Below, piece after piece: positions 29,016-37,786 of a stretch of DNA of 64,000 bases. Position 1 is the first letter of the stretch. Every line of letters starts with the position of its first letter. The stretch is from an uncultured Sanguibacteroides sp. Lineage in GTDB: Bacteria; Bacteroidota; Bacteroidia; Bacteroidales; Marinifilaceae. The stretch spans positions 108,842 to 172,841 of the forward strand of contig NZ_UQRQ01000008.1 of NCBI RefSeq assembly GCF_900543425.1, in the 5' to 3' direction. The position numbers and the translations under genes were made by a program. Under the pieces are notes generated by a model, which was not told the DNA's origin, searched no databases, and worked only from the letters and a program-made list of their open reading frames with translations.

Positions 29016-29912
29016 CTACAACTTCTCTGCAATTCTTAACTTGGCACTCCGGGCTCTCGGGTTGCGATCGACTTCTTCCTCCGTCGGCACAATCACTTTT
29101 CGATTCACCAACTCAAAACTCTTTTTTACCTGACCGTAAAAATCCTTTTCGACTTTTCCCTCAAAATTTCCGGACTTCAAAAAATTCTTCACTATGCGAT
29201 CTTCCAGCGAATGGTATGTAATAATCACCAAACGCCCTCCGGGACGCAATGCCATCTCCGCCTGCTGCAACATATCTTCCAATGCCTCCAACTCTCCATT
29301 GACCTCTATACGCAACGCTTGAAAGACCTGAGCCAAATACTTTTTCTCTTTCAATTTAGGAACACAAGGAGCTATAACTTGTAAAAATTCATCCGAACGA
29401 ATGATTTCCTTTTCTTCACGTGCCTTTAGAATCAAACCGACCAGACGCCGAGCGTTTTCCACTTCACCGTAATTCCGAAACACACGTATTAAAGATTCTT
29501 CGGTGTAAGTATTCAATACATCGGTAGCTTTTAACTGATTTCTTCTATTCATCCGCATATCCAAGGTCGCATCAAAACGAAAAGAAAAGCCTCTTCCGGC
29601 TTCGTCAAATTCATGCGAGGAGACCCCTAAGTCCGCCAATATACCATCGGCATGGTCAAAACCACAATAACGCAAGAAATTACGCAAATAACGAAAGTTA
29701 TGATTTACGAAAATAAACCGATCATCTTTCGGAACATTTTCCAATGCATCAGAATCCTGGTCAAATCCAATCAAACACCCCTCGGACAGGTGCTTCAGAA
29801 TCTCTCTCGAATGACCTCCTCCTCCAAAAGTCAAATCCAGATAAACACCTTCAGGATCAATATTTAATCCCGCCACAGACTCTTCCAATAATACAGGTAC
29901 ATGATATTCCAT
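29016..29912 (-). CDS. rsmH: 16S rRNA (cytosine1402-N4)-methyltransferase
   Basis: SAM-dependent methyltransferase of 16S rRNA C1402, a standard second gene of dcw clusters. The 298-residue product starts with YHVPVLLEESV. The SAM-binding segment is YLDLTFGGGGHSREIL at residues 23-38. Also present are GILADLGVSSHEFDEAGRGF near 90-110 and the late VIITYHSLEDRIVKNF near 230. Normal length. Confidence 0.97.
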   Translation of the reverse strand: MEYHVPVLLEESVAGLNIDPEGVYLDLTFGGGGHSREILKHLSEGCLIGFDQDSDALENVPKDDRFIFVNHNFRYLRNFLRYCGFDHADGILADLGVSSHEFDEAGRGFSFRFDATLDMRMNRRNQLKATDVLNTYTEESLIRVFRNYGEVENARRLVGLILKAREEKEIIRSDEFLQVIAPCVPKLKEKKYLAQVFQALRIEVNGELEALEDMLQQAEMALRPGGRLVIITYHSLEDRIVKNFLKSGNFEGKVEKDFYGQVKKSFELVNRKVIVPTEEEVDRNPRARSAKLRIAEKL

Positions 29913-29973
29913 AACTTTTATTTATGATTTACAATCACTTCCACGCTCAGAAATCACAAGCCATGCGGCACGT

Positions 29974-30429
29974 TTATTTTTCCTGCTTTCCAAAAACTCG
30001 AGTTGTCAAATTTACAAAATCCTCCGTATTCATAGCACTTTCTTCGTAGTTTATTTTATCCCATATCTCTATTTTTGAATCCTGTCCCACCATTACAATA
30101 TCTCCCTCTACCTCAATCTCATCCAACATCTTCTTGGGGATTAAGATTCGACCGTTTCCATCCAGATCCACTTCGAAAACTCCCCGAAAAAATTCCCTCT
30201 TAAAGCAAGACTCCTCTTGATCAAATAAACTAATCCGGTTTCGTAAATCATCAATCAGATTCAACCATTCCCCTTTCGGATAAAGATCAATACATTTTTC
30301 GAAAATATTACGACGCAAGACAAAAGAACCCTCCCCCACGGCCGCCATTCCTTTGCGAAACGCCGACGGTACGACAACTCGTCCCTTGTTATCCAATTTG
30401 CATGTATAATCTCCTATAAACGACAACAT
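29974..30429 (-). CDS. mraZ: Transcriptional regulator MraZ
   Basis: First gene of the dcw cluster. The 151-residue product has two SpoVT/AbrB-like swapped-hairpin repeats: GDYTCKLDNKGRVVVPSAFR at residues 6-25 and FEVDLDGNGRILIPKKML at about 84-101. MraZ is known in E. coli and others to bind GTGG-type direct repeats at its own promoter and repress the cluster. Such repeats are present here 42-71 bases upstream of the ATG. Confidence 0.97.
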   Translation of the reverse strand: MLSFIGDYTCKLDNKGRVVVPSAFRKGMAAVGEGSFVLRRNIFEKCIDLYPKGEWLNLIDDLRNRISLFDQEESCFKREFFRGVFEVDLDGNGRILIPKKMLDEIEVEGDIVMVGQDSKIEIWDKINYEESAMNTEDFVNLTTRVFGKQEK

Positions 30430-30451
30430 ATAGTTTTTCCAGTTTATGACG

Positions 30452-30481
30452 TAAAGTTATGAAAATATTTCCCACTTTAAA
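30452..30481 (-). promoter_or_regulatory. Predicted promoter of mraZ and the dcw cluster
   Basis: Minus-strand TAACTTTA (30452-30459) is one base off the -7 consensus TAnnTTTG. A TTTA at 30478-30481 lies 18 bases upstream as a -33 box. The -33 half lies inside the GTGG repeats, so bound MraZ would block polymerase. Confidence 0.5.
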
Positions 30482-30500
30482 CCACTTTGAACCACTTTTT
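30471..30500 (-). promoter_or_regulatory. MraZ operator: three 10-bp GTGG direct repeats
   Basis: Read on the minus strand, three consecutive 10-base units are AAAAAGTGGT, TCAAAGTGGT and TTAAAGTGGG. The AAGTGG core recurs at exactly 10-base spacing. In E. coli and mycoplasmas MraZ binds TGGGN or GTGG-type direct repeats with a 10-base period upstream of mraZ. Copy number, spacing and position agree. The binding itself is inferred. Confidence 0.75.
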
Positions 30501-30578
30501 TCAATATTTTTATTCAAACGATCAAAATTCACTTGTAATCAACATATTAAAATAACACATTAACAATTTTGATAAATC

Positions 30579-30611
30579 TTTAGTTTTCGTTCATGAAAAT
30601 GAATAAATTTG
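30579..30611 (+). promoter_or_regulatory. Predicted promoter of the 30643 sigma factor gene
   Basis: TTTA (30579-30582), a 21-base spacer and TAAATTTG (30604-30611) match the housekeeping Bacteroidota promoter. It would start RNA near 30618, ahead of the ATG at 30643. This supports 30643 as the original start of the sigma gene. Confidence 0.5.
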
Positions 30612-30642
30612 CAACAATCAACAATATGTATTTATATATTAA

Positions 30643-31214
30643 ATGGAGATTGCAGATAAAGAAATTTACAAGCCTTTAAAGAAGATCGACAAAACGGAGC
30701 TAAAGTACTGTTTAATAGATACTACAAACCGTTAGTACTTTATGCGGAACAATTTACGGACGATATACCCGTGGCGGAAGATATTGTCCAAGAATTTTTT
30801 ATGCGTCTACTGGAAGATGATTATTTATCGAAAATTTCACCCGTAGTTCTCTCTTCTTATCTGTTTACTGCAATCCGAAATGCTTGCTACACGCATGTAC
30901 ATAAGCGGGATGTATTAAGAAGACACATAGAGTATACGAATTTGGATATTGCGGCAGAAACAGCGAGCAGGATCGGGGATGAAATCGTAACACGGGTAAA
31001 AGAGGAAATTGATAAATTGCCGAATCAAACTCGTTCGGTGGTAGATTGCATATTGATGCAGGACATGAAATACAAAGAGACCGCAGAATTTTTAAGCATA
31101 TCCGTGAATACGGTTAAAACCTTATTAAAGAACGGCATGAAGACGTTAAGAGAGCAAATAAAAAACGAACAAGCGCTGTTATTTTTATTTTTCTTAAAAA
31201 AATATCATTTTTAA
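30643..31214 (+). CDS. ECF sigma factor, apparently frameshifted near its 5' end
   Basis: ECF sigma-70 factor of the SusC/D-linked Bacteroidota type. The main frame encodes a sigma-2 region (LYAEQFTDD, AEDIVQEFFMRLL) and a sigma-4 region (VVDCILMQDMKYKETAEFLSI...TVKTLL). This frame has no ATG at its beginning: upstream of the GTG at 30771 it stays open as QAFKEDRQNGAKVLFNRYYKPLV back to a stop near 30656. The ATG at 30643 opens MEIADKEIYK in the other frame. Joining the two at base 30672 with one missing G restores a normal ~190-residue N-terminus. Either a one-base deletion inactivates it, or the sequence has an error, or a short protein from 30771 is made. Followed by fecR-susC-susD. Confidence 0.8.
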
Positions 31215-31244
31215 TTCACCCATTTTAGTCTCAATTTAGTCTTA
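31215..31244 (+). promoter_or_regulatory. Putative ECF-sigma promoter upstream of fecR
   Basis: TTCACCC (31215-31221), 17 bases and GTCTTA (31239-31244), beginning right after the sigma stop codon and ending 22 bases before the fecR ATG. The same two blocks at the same spacing occur at the 60.5-61.2 kb sigma/fecR locus. The promoter role is inferred from that conservation. Confidence 0.5.
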
Positions 31245-31266
31245 TTGGTAAAATTTAATAGATAAT

Positions 31267-32436
31267 ATGGTTTTACCGGAAGCAATAGAAGAGATTATTT
31301 ATCGTTTTTTGGAAAAAAATATCCGGACAGAAGAATTGGATATTTTACGGAAATGGCTTATCGAAGGGAAAGAGAATCAAAAAGAGTACGAGGCAATATG
31401 CCGGACCTGGTACCTGGGAAAATATTCCGGAAAGTGGGATCGTTTATGCCTACAAAAAGCCTGGGATCGGATTGAGCAAGGGATCATTCATCGACGTCGG
31501 AAGCGAAAAAGTTGGCTCAGCATCTCCGTAGCCGCTTCCATTCTTCTATTGTCAGGAGTTTCTATTTTTATATTTCGGGAAAAAAACCAGGAAAAACAAT
31601 ATGCAGGAAAGGAGATGGCCACCATATTGCCGGGAGAAGCGAAAGCCATACTGGTACTCTCTTCCGGTGGACAAATAAAATTGGGACAACACTCCGCCGG
31701 TAAACTGACGGAAAACGGTGTTCAAATTAATACCGACTCCTCTACGATTACTTATCAAACTCCCGGAGAGGACATGCATGAAGAAACAGTATATAATGAA
31801 TTACTTGTTCCGTCCGGTGGAGAGTTCTGTTTGCGCCTGGCCGATAATTCCATCGTGTATTTAAATTCCGAATCCAAATTGAGATATCCGGTTATTTTCA
31901 ACGGAGAGAAGCGCGAAGTTTTCTTAGAAGGAGAAGCCTATTTTGAAGTAGCGTCCGATTCATTACATCCATTTTTAGTCCGAACAAATGAATTCACGGT
32001 GAACGTACTGGGAACCGGGTTCAATGTGATGGCCTACCGAAACGACAAACAAGCTGAAATCACGTTAGTTCACGGTAAAGTGAATGTCAGCAACGGACAA
32101 GAGGAAACCGTTTTGAAACCGAACGAGCAATACGTGTTGAATAAAAAAAATTTATTGTCCGTGGTTCGGGAAGTAAATGCACATATTTATACAGATTGGA
32201 AGGATGGGATACTGAACTTCGATGCGCTGCCCCTGGAGCAATTAGCTATAAAACTGAGTCGTTGGTATAAAGTCAGATTCGTATTTCACAACAAAAAGTT
32301 GAAAGAGTTGAAGTTTTCAGGAGCCGTCAGGAAATACGATGATATTCGATATATTTTATCATTGATCGAAGCCACAACAGAAGTCAAATTCGAAATACGA
32401 GGAAATATGATTACTGTTCAGGAAAAACAATTTTAA
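31267..32436 (+). CDS. FecR-type anti-sigma factor
   Basis: Membrane-bound anti-sigma factor that passes a signal from the outer-membrane SusC transporter to the sigma factor. The 389-residue product has a cytoplasmic N-terminal sigma-binding part (1-80), one membrane helix (about 85-103, WLSISVAASILLLSGVSIF), the periplasmic FecR domain with LADNSIVYLNSESKLRYPV and VLGTGFNVMAY, and a C-terminal DUF4974 domain (about 320-389, ending KFEIRGNMITV). It lies 52 bases after the sigma gene. Confidence 0.94.
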   Translation: MVLPEAIEEIIYRFLEKNIRTEELDILRKWLIEGKENQKEYEAICRTWYLGKYSGKWDRLCLQKAWDRIEQGIIHRRRKRKSWLSISVAASILLLSGVSIFIFREKNQEKQYAGKEMATILPGEAKAILVLSSGGQIKLGQHSAGKLTENGVQINTDSSTITYQTPGEDMHEETVYNELLVPSGGEFCLRLADNSIVYLNSESKLRYPVIFNGEKREVFLEGEAYFEVASDSLHPFLVRTNEFTVNVLGTGFNVMAYRNDKQAEITLVHGKVNVSNGQEETVLKPNEQYVLNKKNLLSVVREVNAHIYTDWKDGILNFDALPLEQLAIKLSRWYKVRFVFHNKKLKELKFSGAVRKYDDIRYILSLIEATTEVKFEIRGNMITVQEKQF

Positions 32437-32459
32437 CATCCGGAAGAGACTATGAAATA

Positions 32460-32486
32460 CCGGAAAGTGTTGGTCGCACTTTCCGG
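32460..32486 (+). other. Hairpin between fecR and susC
   Basis: A perfect 10-base inverted repeat (CCGGAAAGTG at 32460-32469, CACTTTCCGG at 32477-32486) with a 7-base loop in the 75-base gap. No T run follows, so it is more likely an mRNA-stability or attenuation element than a full terminator. It could allow different expression of regulators and transporter. Confidence 0.6.
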
Positions 32487-32511
32487 CTTCTAAACTTCCA
32501 AAAGGAAATTT

Positions 32512-35500
32512 ATGTTACATTCAAACAACAAAGCTATGAAAAAAAACAAGATTCGATGGCTCATTATGTCAGAAAACGAGTTATCAAAAATTTGTAGACG
32601 TATGAAACTTACTTTTTTGATGTGTCTTATTTTTTTCGGGACATTGTCGGCTAACGTGATGTCTCAACAAAAATTAAGCATGAGTTTAGGAACAACGAAT
32701 ATCAAGCGGGTATTCGAAGAGATTCGGAAACAGACCAATCTCATTGTCATTTATAATGATGACAAATTAATGGCAGACCAACAAGTAAAGGCCAATTTTA
32801 AGGAGGTGGAGTTAACGGTATTATTGAGTCAAATCTTAAAAGGAAGCAAGTTGGGATACAAGTTCGTGGATGATTATATTGTCTTAATACCCATTACCGA
32901 GATGGAACAAGATTCATCAAAACACGAAAATCTATTTATAGAAGGAATTGTAAAAGACATCAATAATATACCGCTACCGGGTGTTGCCGTGGTAATAAAA
33001 GGAACGGCCTTAGGTGTGGCAACGGATAACAACGGCTTATTTAAAATTAAATTGCCCCGAGACACGGCTACCTTGATATTCTCGTTTATCGGAATGGAAA
33101 CGAAAGAAGTCGAAATAAAAAAACTGAAAGAGGGTGAGACCCGGAAGATTTTAACCGTCCAATTAAAACCTGAGGTGAGTGAAATAAACGAAGTCGTTGT
33201 AACCGGTTATCAGACGATAGAGAAAAGAAAGTTATCCAGCTCCATCGTGTCCATAAACGGTGCCGATGTACTGGTCGGAACAGGTTTATCTATTGATCAA
33301 ATGCTTCAAGGAAGATTATTAGGTGTTTTAGTAATGAATCAAACCTCCACTCCCGGGGCCGCTCCTAAAATCAGAATCAGAGGTTCCTCTTCCATCACGG
33401 GAAACCGGGAGCCGGTTTGGGTGATCGATGGTATTATACTGGAAGATCCGGTAGCCATAACGGCAGAGGAATTAAACAGCCTGGATAAGGTAAATTTAAT
33501 CGGCAATGCCATCTCAAGCCTGAACCCGGAAGATATCGAACGAATCGATATTCTGAAGGATGCCTCGGCCACGGCTATTTATGGAGTAAAGGCTGCCAAC
33601 GGGGTAATCGTGATCACGACAAAACGGGGACGAAGCGGAAAACCCAAGGTAAGTTTAAGTACGGGAATGTCTATTACCTCCGCTCCATCCTATAACAAGA
33701 TGTTTCGAATGAATTCGAGAGAGAGGATAGAATTATCCGAAGAGATGAGAGAAAGAGGATTGAAGTTTTCCTCCTTCAGACCGACGATCGGATACGAAAA
33801 GGCCGTCCAAGACTTAGAGAACAACCTTATTGATCAAAATCAATTTGATGCAACCGTAGAAGAATTGAAAAACATAAATACGGATTGGTATGATTTGTTA
33901 TTCAGAACGGCCGTCAGCCATAAGCATACACTCTCCATTTCGGGTGGAAATAATGATACGGACTACTATTTTTCTATCGGCTTCGGAAATGACGAAGGGG
34001 TGACAAGGAAAGAGAAGCAAAACCAATACAACGTGAGAATGCGAATAAACACTCGTCTGTTAGAGTCACTCCGGGTAGGATTCACGCTTAGCGGCTCATT
34101 AACCCAAACCCAGAGACCTCACTCTTCCGTAGATCTTTATGAATATGCTTACCAAACATCCAGGGCGATTCCGGCTTATGACAAGCAAGGAAATTATATG
34201 TTCTATTTCAAGGAATATGCCCTTGCCAGTGGTTATCCGTTGAGTTACAATATCCTCAATGAATTGGAAAATACCGGCTCGAAAGTAAAAAATCAAACAT
34301 TCGGAATGGATTTCACGTTGGATTGGGATATTACTTCCTGGTTGAGATTCAGTTCGCTCATAAACATTTCGACGAATAATAATTACCAAACCTCATGGGC
34401 GGGAGAAAAGAGCTATTACGTGGCGGACTTAAGGCAACTCGATTACGGACAGCCGTTACCTGAAGACGATTGGATGTTTACCGAAATGTTTTGCGAACTT
34501 CCCTATGGAGGCGAATTGAGAAGCAACGATACCCGCAATTTTGCCTACACGATAAGAAATAGCATTCAGGTCGCCAAACAATTCGGTTCTCACGATTTTC
34601 TATTCCTCGGTGGTAATGAGATCCGTTCTATAAAATATAACGGATTGAACTCCGTCCAATGGGGATATCTCCCGGATCGAGGGAAAAAGTTTGTGAATAC
34701 AAGTTTCGAAACCTGGAAACAATATGCCTATAAGGTTCAAGATAATCCGGATATCATCACGGATAACCTGAACAATTACCTCTCTTTTTACGGAACTTTC
34801 ACGTACGGATACGATGACCGGTATATCGCTAATTTCAACATCCGGGCGGATGGTTCCAATAAATTCGGCCAGGATAAAAGCGTACGTTTTTTACCGGTTT
34901 GGTCTTTATCCGGCAGGTGGAACATAAAGAACGAAAAATTCATGACAAACGTAAAATGGCTCAATAACCTGGCCATAAGGGCATCTTACGGTATACAGGG
35001 TAACGTGCATCCGGATCAAACGCCGAATCTTATCGTAGAAATGGGAACATTGTGGTCCGGAGCAAACGAGTATGCTTCCCGGTTAAATAAATTTCCCAAT
35101 AAAAAATTGAAATGGGAAAAGACAAAAGCATTCAATCTCGGGATGGATTTTTCATTGTTTCGGGATCGGCTTTTCGGAACGGTTGAATTTTACAAAAAGA
35201 AAGGGATAGACCAAGTCGTGCATAAAACATTGGCCCCTTCCACCGGAGCAGATTATGTTTCGATCAATGACGGAGACGTTGAAAACAAAGGATGGGAGCT
35301 GAGTTTCTCGCTTGTTCCAATAAGGACAAAAGAAGTGACATGGAGCCTCTCTTTTAACACGAGCAAAAACTACAACAAAGTAAGCCGAGCCGGAGAAAAG
35401 AAAAATACCACGGTAGAAGATTATATCAACGGTTCCTTGGTTGTTAACGGAAAAGCGTTAGACAGTTTTTATTCGTATCAATTCAAAGAATTGGATAATA

Positions 35501-36153
35501 ATGGCTTCCCGACATTCAACGGACAGGAAGAGACAAATGACAAGGGAGAAATGATCGTGTCCAGTCAAAAGGAAGCCATAGAAAGAGCTTTAACTTATTC
35601 CGGACAAAGAACTCCCGATCTCTCCGGTGGATTTTCCACCTCGATATCTTATAAAGGATTCACGTTAAACGGATTATTCTCATTTAGCATGGGTAGTAAA
35701 ATCCGTTTGAACGACCTGTATAAATCAAGCGGCCAATCGCTACCCTACCCTCAACAAAATTTATCGAGTGAATTGGTTCATCGCTGGCGCAAACCCGGAG
35801 ATCAAACACACACGAATATACCTGTTTTATCGGATGATAATTTAGTTATCTATTTAACCGATAGAAAATTCGAGATCGGAGATAATAAATGGGAGATGTA
35901 CAACAAAAGTGATTTACGGGTTGTTTCGGGAGACTTTTTACGCTGCCGTTCATTATCCTTACGGTATGATTTCAATACCCTATTTTTAAAAATGATGAGA
36001 ATGAGTTCCGCCAGTCTAAGTTTAGATATATCCAATCCTTTTGTCATCAAAGACAAAGCATTAAAGGGTAGAGATCCTGAACAAGTAACAATGGGAGCAG
36101 GAACCGTTCCCCCGCAAAGGAATTATGCCTTAACGCTTCGAGTGTCGTTTTAA
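32512..36153 (+). CDS. SusC/RagA-family TonB-dependent transporter with STN signalling domain
   Basis: Outer-membrane TonB-dependent importer, 1,213 residues. A signal peptide lies at about residues 32-50 (MKLTFLMCLIFFGTLSANVMSQ). The STN domain (about 55-130, TNIKRVFEEIRKQTNLIVIY) would contact the FecR protein. A carboxypeptidase-D-like domain follows (about 145-225, GIVKDINNIPLPGVAVVIKG), then the plug (NEVVVTGYQ, KIRIRGSSSITG, GVIVITTKRG) and a beta barrel ending in Phe (LTLRVSF). ATG codon 9 is an alternative start. Paired with the next gene as a SusC/SusD pedal-bin importer. The substrate is unknown; no glycan enzyme lies beside it. Confidence 0.95.
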   Translation: MLHSNNKAMKKNKIRWLIMSENELSKICRRMKLTFLMCLIFFGTLSANVMSQQKLSMSLGTTNIKRVFEEIRKQTNLIVIYNDDKLMADQQVKANFKEVELTVLLSQILKGSKLGYKFVDDYIVLIPITEMEQDSSKHENLFIEGIVKDINNIPLPGVAVVIKGTALGVATDNNGLFKIKLPRDTATLIFSFIGMETKEVEIKKLKEGETRKILTVQLKPEVSEINEVVVTGYQTIEKRKLSSSIVSINGADVLVGTGLSIDQMLQGRLLGVLVMNQTSTPGAAPKIRIRGSSSITGNREPVWVIDGIILEDPVAITAEELNSLDKVNLIGNAISSLNPEDIERIDILKDASATAIYGVKAANGVIVITTKRGRSGKPKVSLSTGMSITSAPSYNKMFRMNSRERIELSEEMRERGLKFSSFRPTIGYEKAVQDLENNLIDQNQFDATVEELKNINTDWYDLLFRTAVSHKHTLSISGGNNDTDYYFSIGFGNDEGVTRKEKQNQYNVRMRINTRLLESLRVGFTLSGSLTQTQRPHSSVDLYEYAYQTSRAIPAYDKQGNYMFYFKEYALASGYPLSYNILNELENTGSKVKNQTFGMDFTLDWDITSWLRFSSLINISTNNNYQTSWAGEKSYYVADLRQLDYGQPLPEDDWMFTEMFCELPYGGELRSNDTRNFAYTIRNSIQVAKQFGSHDFLFLGGNEIRSIKYNGLNSVQWGYLPDRGKKFVNTSFETWKQYAYKVQDNPDIITDNLNNYLSFYGTFTYGYDDRYIANFNIRADGSNKFGQDKSVRFLPVWSLSGRWNIKNEKFMTNVKWLNNLAIRASYGIQGNVHPDQTPNLIVEMGTLWSGANEYASRLNKFPNKKLKWEKTKAFNLGMDFSLFRDRLFGTVEFYKKKGIDQVVHKTLAPSTGADYVSINDGDVENKGWELSFSLVPIRTKEVTWSLSFNTSKNYNKVSRAGEKKNTTVEDYINGSLVVNGKALDSFYSYQFKELDNNGFPTFNGQEETNDKGEMIVSSQKEAIERALTYSGQRTPDLSGGFSTSISYKGFTLNGLFSFSMGSKIRLNDLYKSSGQSLPYPQQNLSSELVHRWRKPGDQTHTNIPVLSDDNLVIYLTDRKFEIGDNKWEMYNKSDLRVVSGDFLRCRSLSLRYDFNTLFLKMMRMSSASLSLDISNPFVIKDKALKGRDPEQVTMGAGTVPPQRNYALTLRVSF

Positions 36154-36188
36154 TAAGAATTGAAATAGAAAACTAAAAAAACGAATAG

Positions 36189-37589
36189 ATGAAAACGATA
36201 AAAAATATATTTTTAGTTTGGGGAATCGTCATGTTATCAGCATGCAATGATTTCTTAGAAGAGAGCTCTCAAGATCTGATCGTTCCGAAAACAGTAACGG
36301 CCTTTAAAGAATTTTTGTTCGGAGAAGGATTAAACAATGGTGGATCCTTTTGTCAATTTTTGGATATTATGACGGACGATACGGATGAAATGATCGTTAC
36401 GAACGGTTCGAGAGACTGGCGATTGGATTTTTGGGCTTACTATACCTGGCAACAGGATCCGGAAATAAAAAAAGACAATACTTTTGCAGAAGGGAAAGAG
36501 TGGGGAGAATACTATCATCGGACTTTGATCGCTAACGTTATTCTGGATCATATTCCGGATATGAAAGGAGATGAGAATGAAAAGATCGATTTAATGGGAG
36601 AAGCCTATTTCTTACGGGCCTGGTCGTATTTCATGTTAGCCAATTTATACGGACTACCTTATGTAGATGAAGAGCGTGCCCAAACCGATATGTGCGTACC
36701 TTTGAATTTTGAAGTCGGCATAGAGGATAACACAGCTTCACGGGCCACGGTACGCCAAGTGTACGATCAAATGGAATCGGATATAATCTTATCCATTGCC
36801 ATGTTCAAACGGAGCGGCATCAAAAAAACAATTTTCAGACCCAACCTGCCTACAGCCTATCTTCTTGCTTCCCGGATCATGTTATTCCAAAAGAAGTACG
36901 ACGAAACAATCGCATTTGCTGATTCCGTATTCAAGCATACAGAAGCAAAAATGGTCGATTTGAACACGTATAACGCTGTCTCTTTTTATGATCCTAAAAA
37001 TACAGAAGTATTATTTTCTTTCGGTAACGAGTTGGTAAGGGGTTACGGGCGGGCAAATGCAAACAGAGCTTTCTACGTACGCTCCGCCTCGCTTATGAAA
37101 TTGTTTGGAGAAAATGATAAACGGTTGGATTTTTGGTTTGATAATAATCAAGTACCACGTAAATTTTACAGAAGTACTTTATTTCAACAAGCATTCCGCC
37201 TATCCGAAGCTTATTTAAATCGGGCCGAAGCTTATGCCGAGAAAAATAAATTGTCGGAGGCAGCCGCAGACATTCGAACGATTCGTAAAAATCGAATGGC
37301 AGATGGAATCGAAATTCCTATGGGAACTCAGGCATTGGCGATAGAAGCAATTCGAAACGAACGGAGAGTGGAGTTTTGTTTCGAAGGATTCAGATGGTTT
37401 GATCTTCGCCGTTGGGGGTGTCCGAGAATCGTTCATACGTATACTTCCGATTTGGATCCGACGGATAAATTAACTTACGTGTTGGAAAAAAATGATGCCG
37501 CTTACACGCTACCTATCCCTAAAAAAGAAAGAGATAGAAATAAAGTGATACAAAGATGGGCCCGTCCGGAACGTCCGGGTAGTAAATGA
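36189..37589 (+). CDS. SusD/RagB-family nutrient-binding lipoprotein
   Basis: Surface lipoprotein lid for the preceding SusC. The 466-residue product has lipobox MLSAC (Cys19). Helical TPR-like stretches include LMGEAYFLRAWSYFMLANLYG and ATVRQVYDQMESDI. The C-terminal RagB/SusD signature is AIEAIRNERRVEFCFEGFRWFDLRRWG. It follows susC by 35 bases. No enzyme gene follows, only a weak hairpin and then a gene on the opposite strand. Confidence 0.95.
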   Translation: MKTIKNIFLVWGIVMLSACNDFLEESSQDLIVPKTVTAFKEFLFGEGLNNGGSFCQFLDIMTDDTDEMIVTNGSRDWRLDFWAYYTWQQDPEIKKDNTFAEGKEWGEYYHRTLIANVILDHIPDMKGDENEKIDLMGEAYFLRAWSYFMLANLYGLPYVDEERAQTDMCVPLNFEVGIEDNTASRATVRQVYDQMESDIILSIAMFKRSGIKKTIFRPNLPTAYLLASRIMLFQKKYDETIAFADSVFKHTEAKMVDLNTYNAVSFYDPKNTEVLFSFGNELVRGYGRANANRAFYVRSASLMKLFGENDKRLDFWFDNNQVPRKFYRSTLFQQAFRLSEAYLNRAEAYAEKNKLSEAAADIRTIRKNRMADGIEIPMGTQALAIEAIRNERRVEFCFEGFRWFDLRRWGCPRIVHTYTSDLDPTDKLTYVLEKNDAAYTLPIPKKERDRNKVIQRWARPERPGSK

Positions 37590-37615
37590 TCGACCGATTT
37601 TATAAAATTTTTGAC

Positions 37616-37658
37616 GAGGGTGAATTTCTGTCTCTTGAGGGATTTGGAATTTACCCTC
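37616..37658 (+). terminator. Weak terminator-like hairpin after susD
   Basis: GAGGGTGAATT (37616-37626) pairs with AATTTACCCTC (37648-37658) with one mismatch and a 21-base loop. Only a loose T-rich stretch follows. It is placed correctly to end the 30.6-37.6 kb operon but is a weak candidate. Confidence 0.35.
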
Positions 37659-37786
37659 CACTTTATTTATCGGATATTTACGGTTTTAAGACTCCGGTGA
37701 ACACACCGATAACATTTTTCGAGAACAAATACTATAAAATGATTTTGTCAAAAACAACCATCCCGCTTTTTTACTTTATTATATGT

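Noticed and set aside
30643..30771. Programmed -1 frameshifting as an explanation for the sigma gene.
   Set aside because: The joint region (TTACAAGCC) is not a slippery heptamer and no strong downstream pseudoknot is evident. A one-base deletion or sequence error is simpler.
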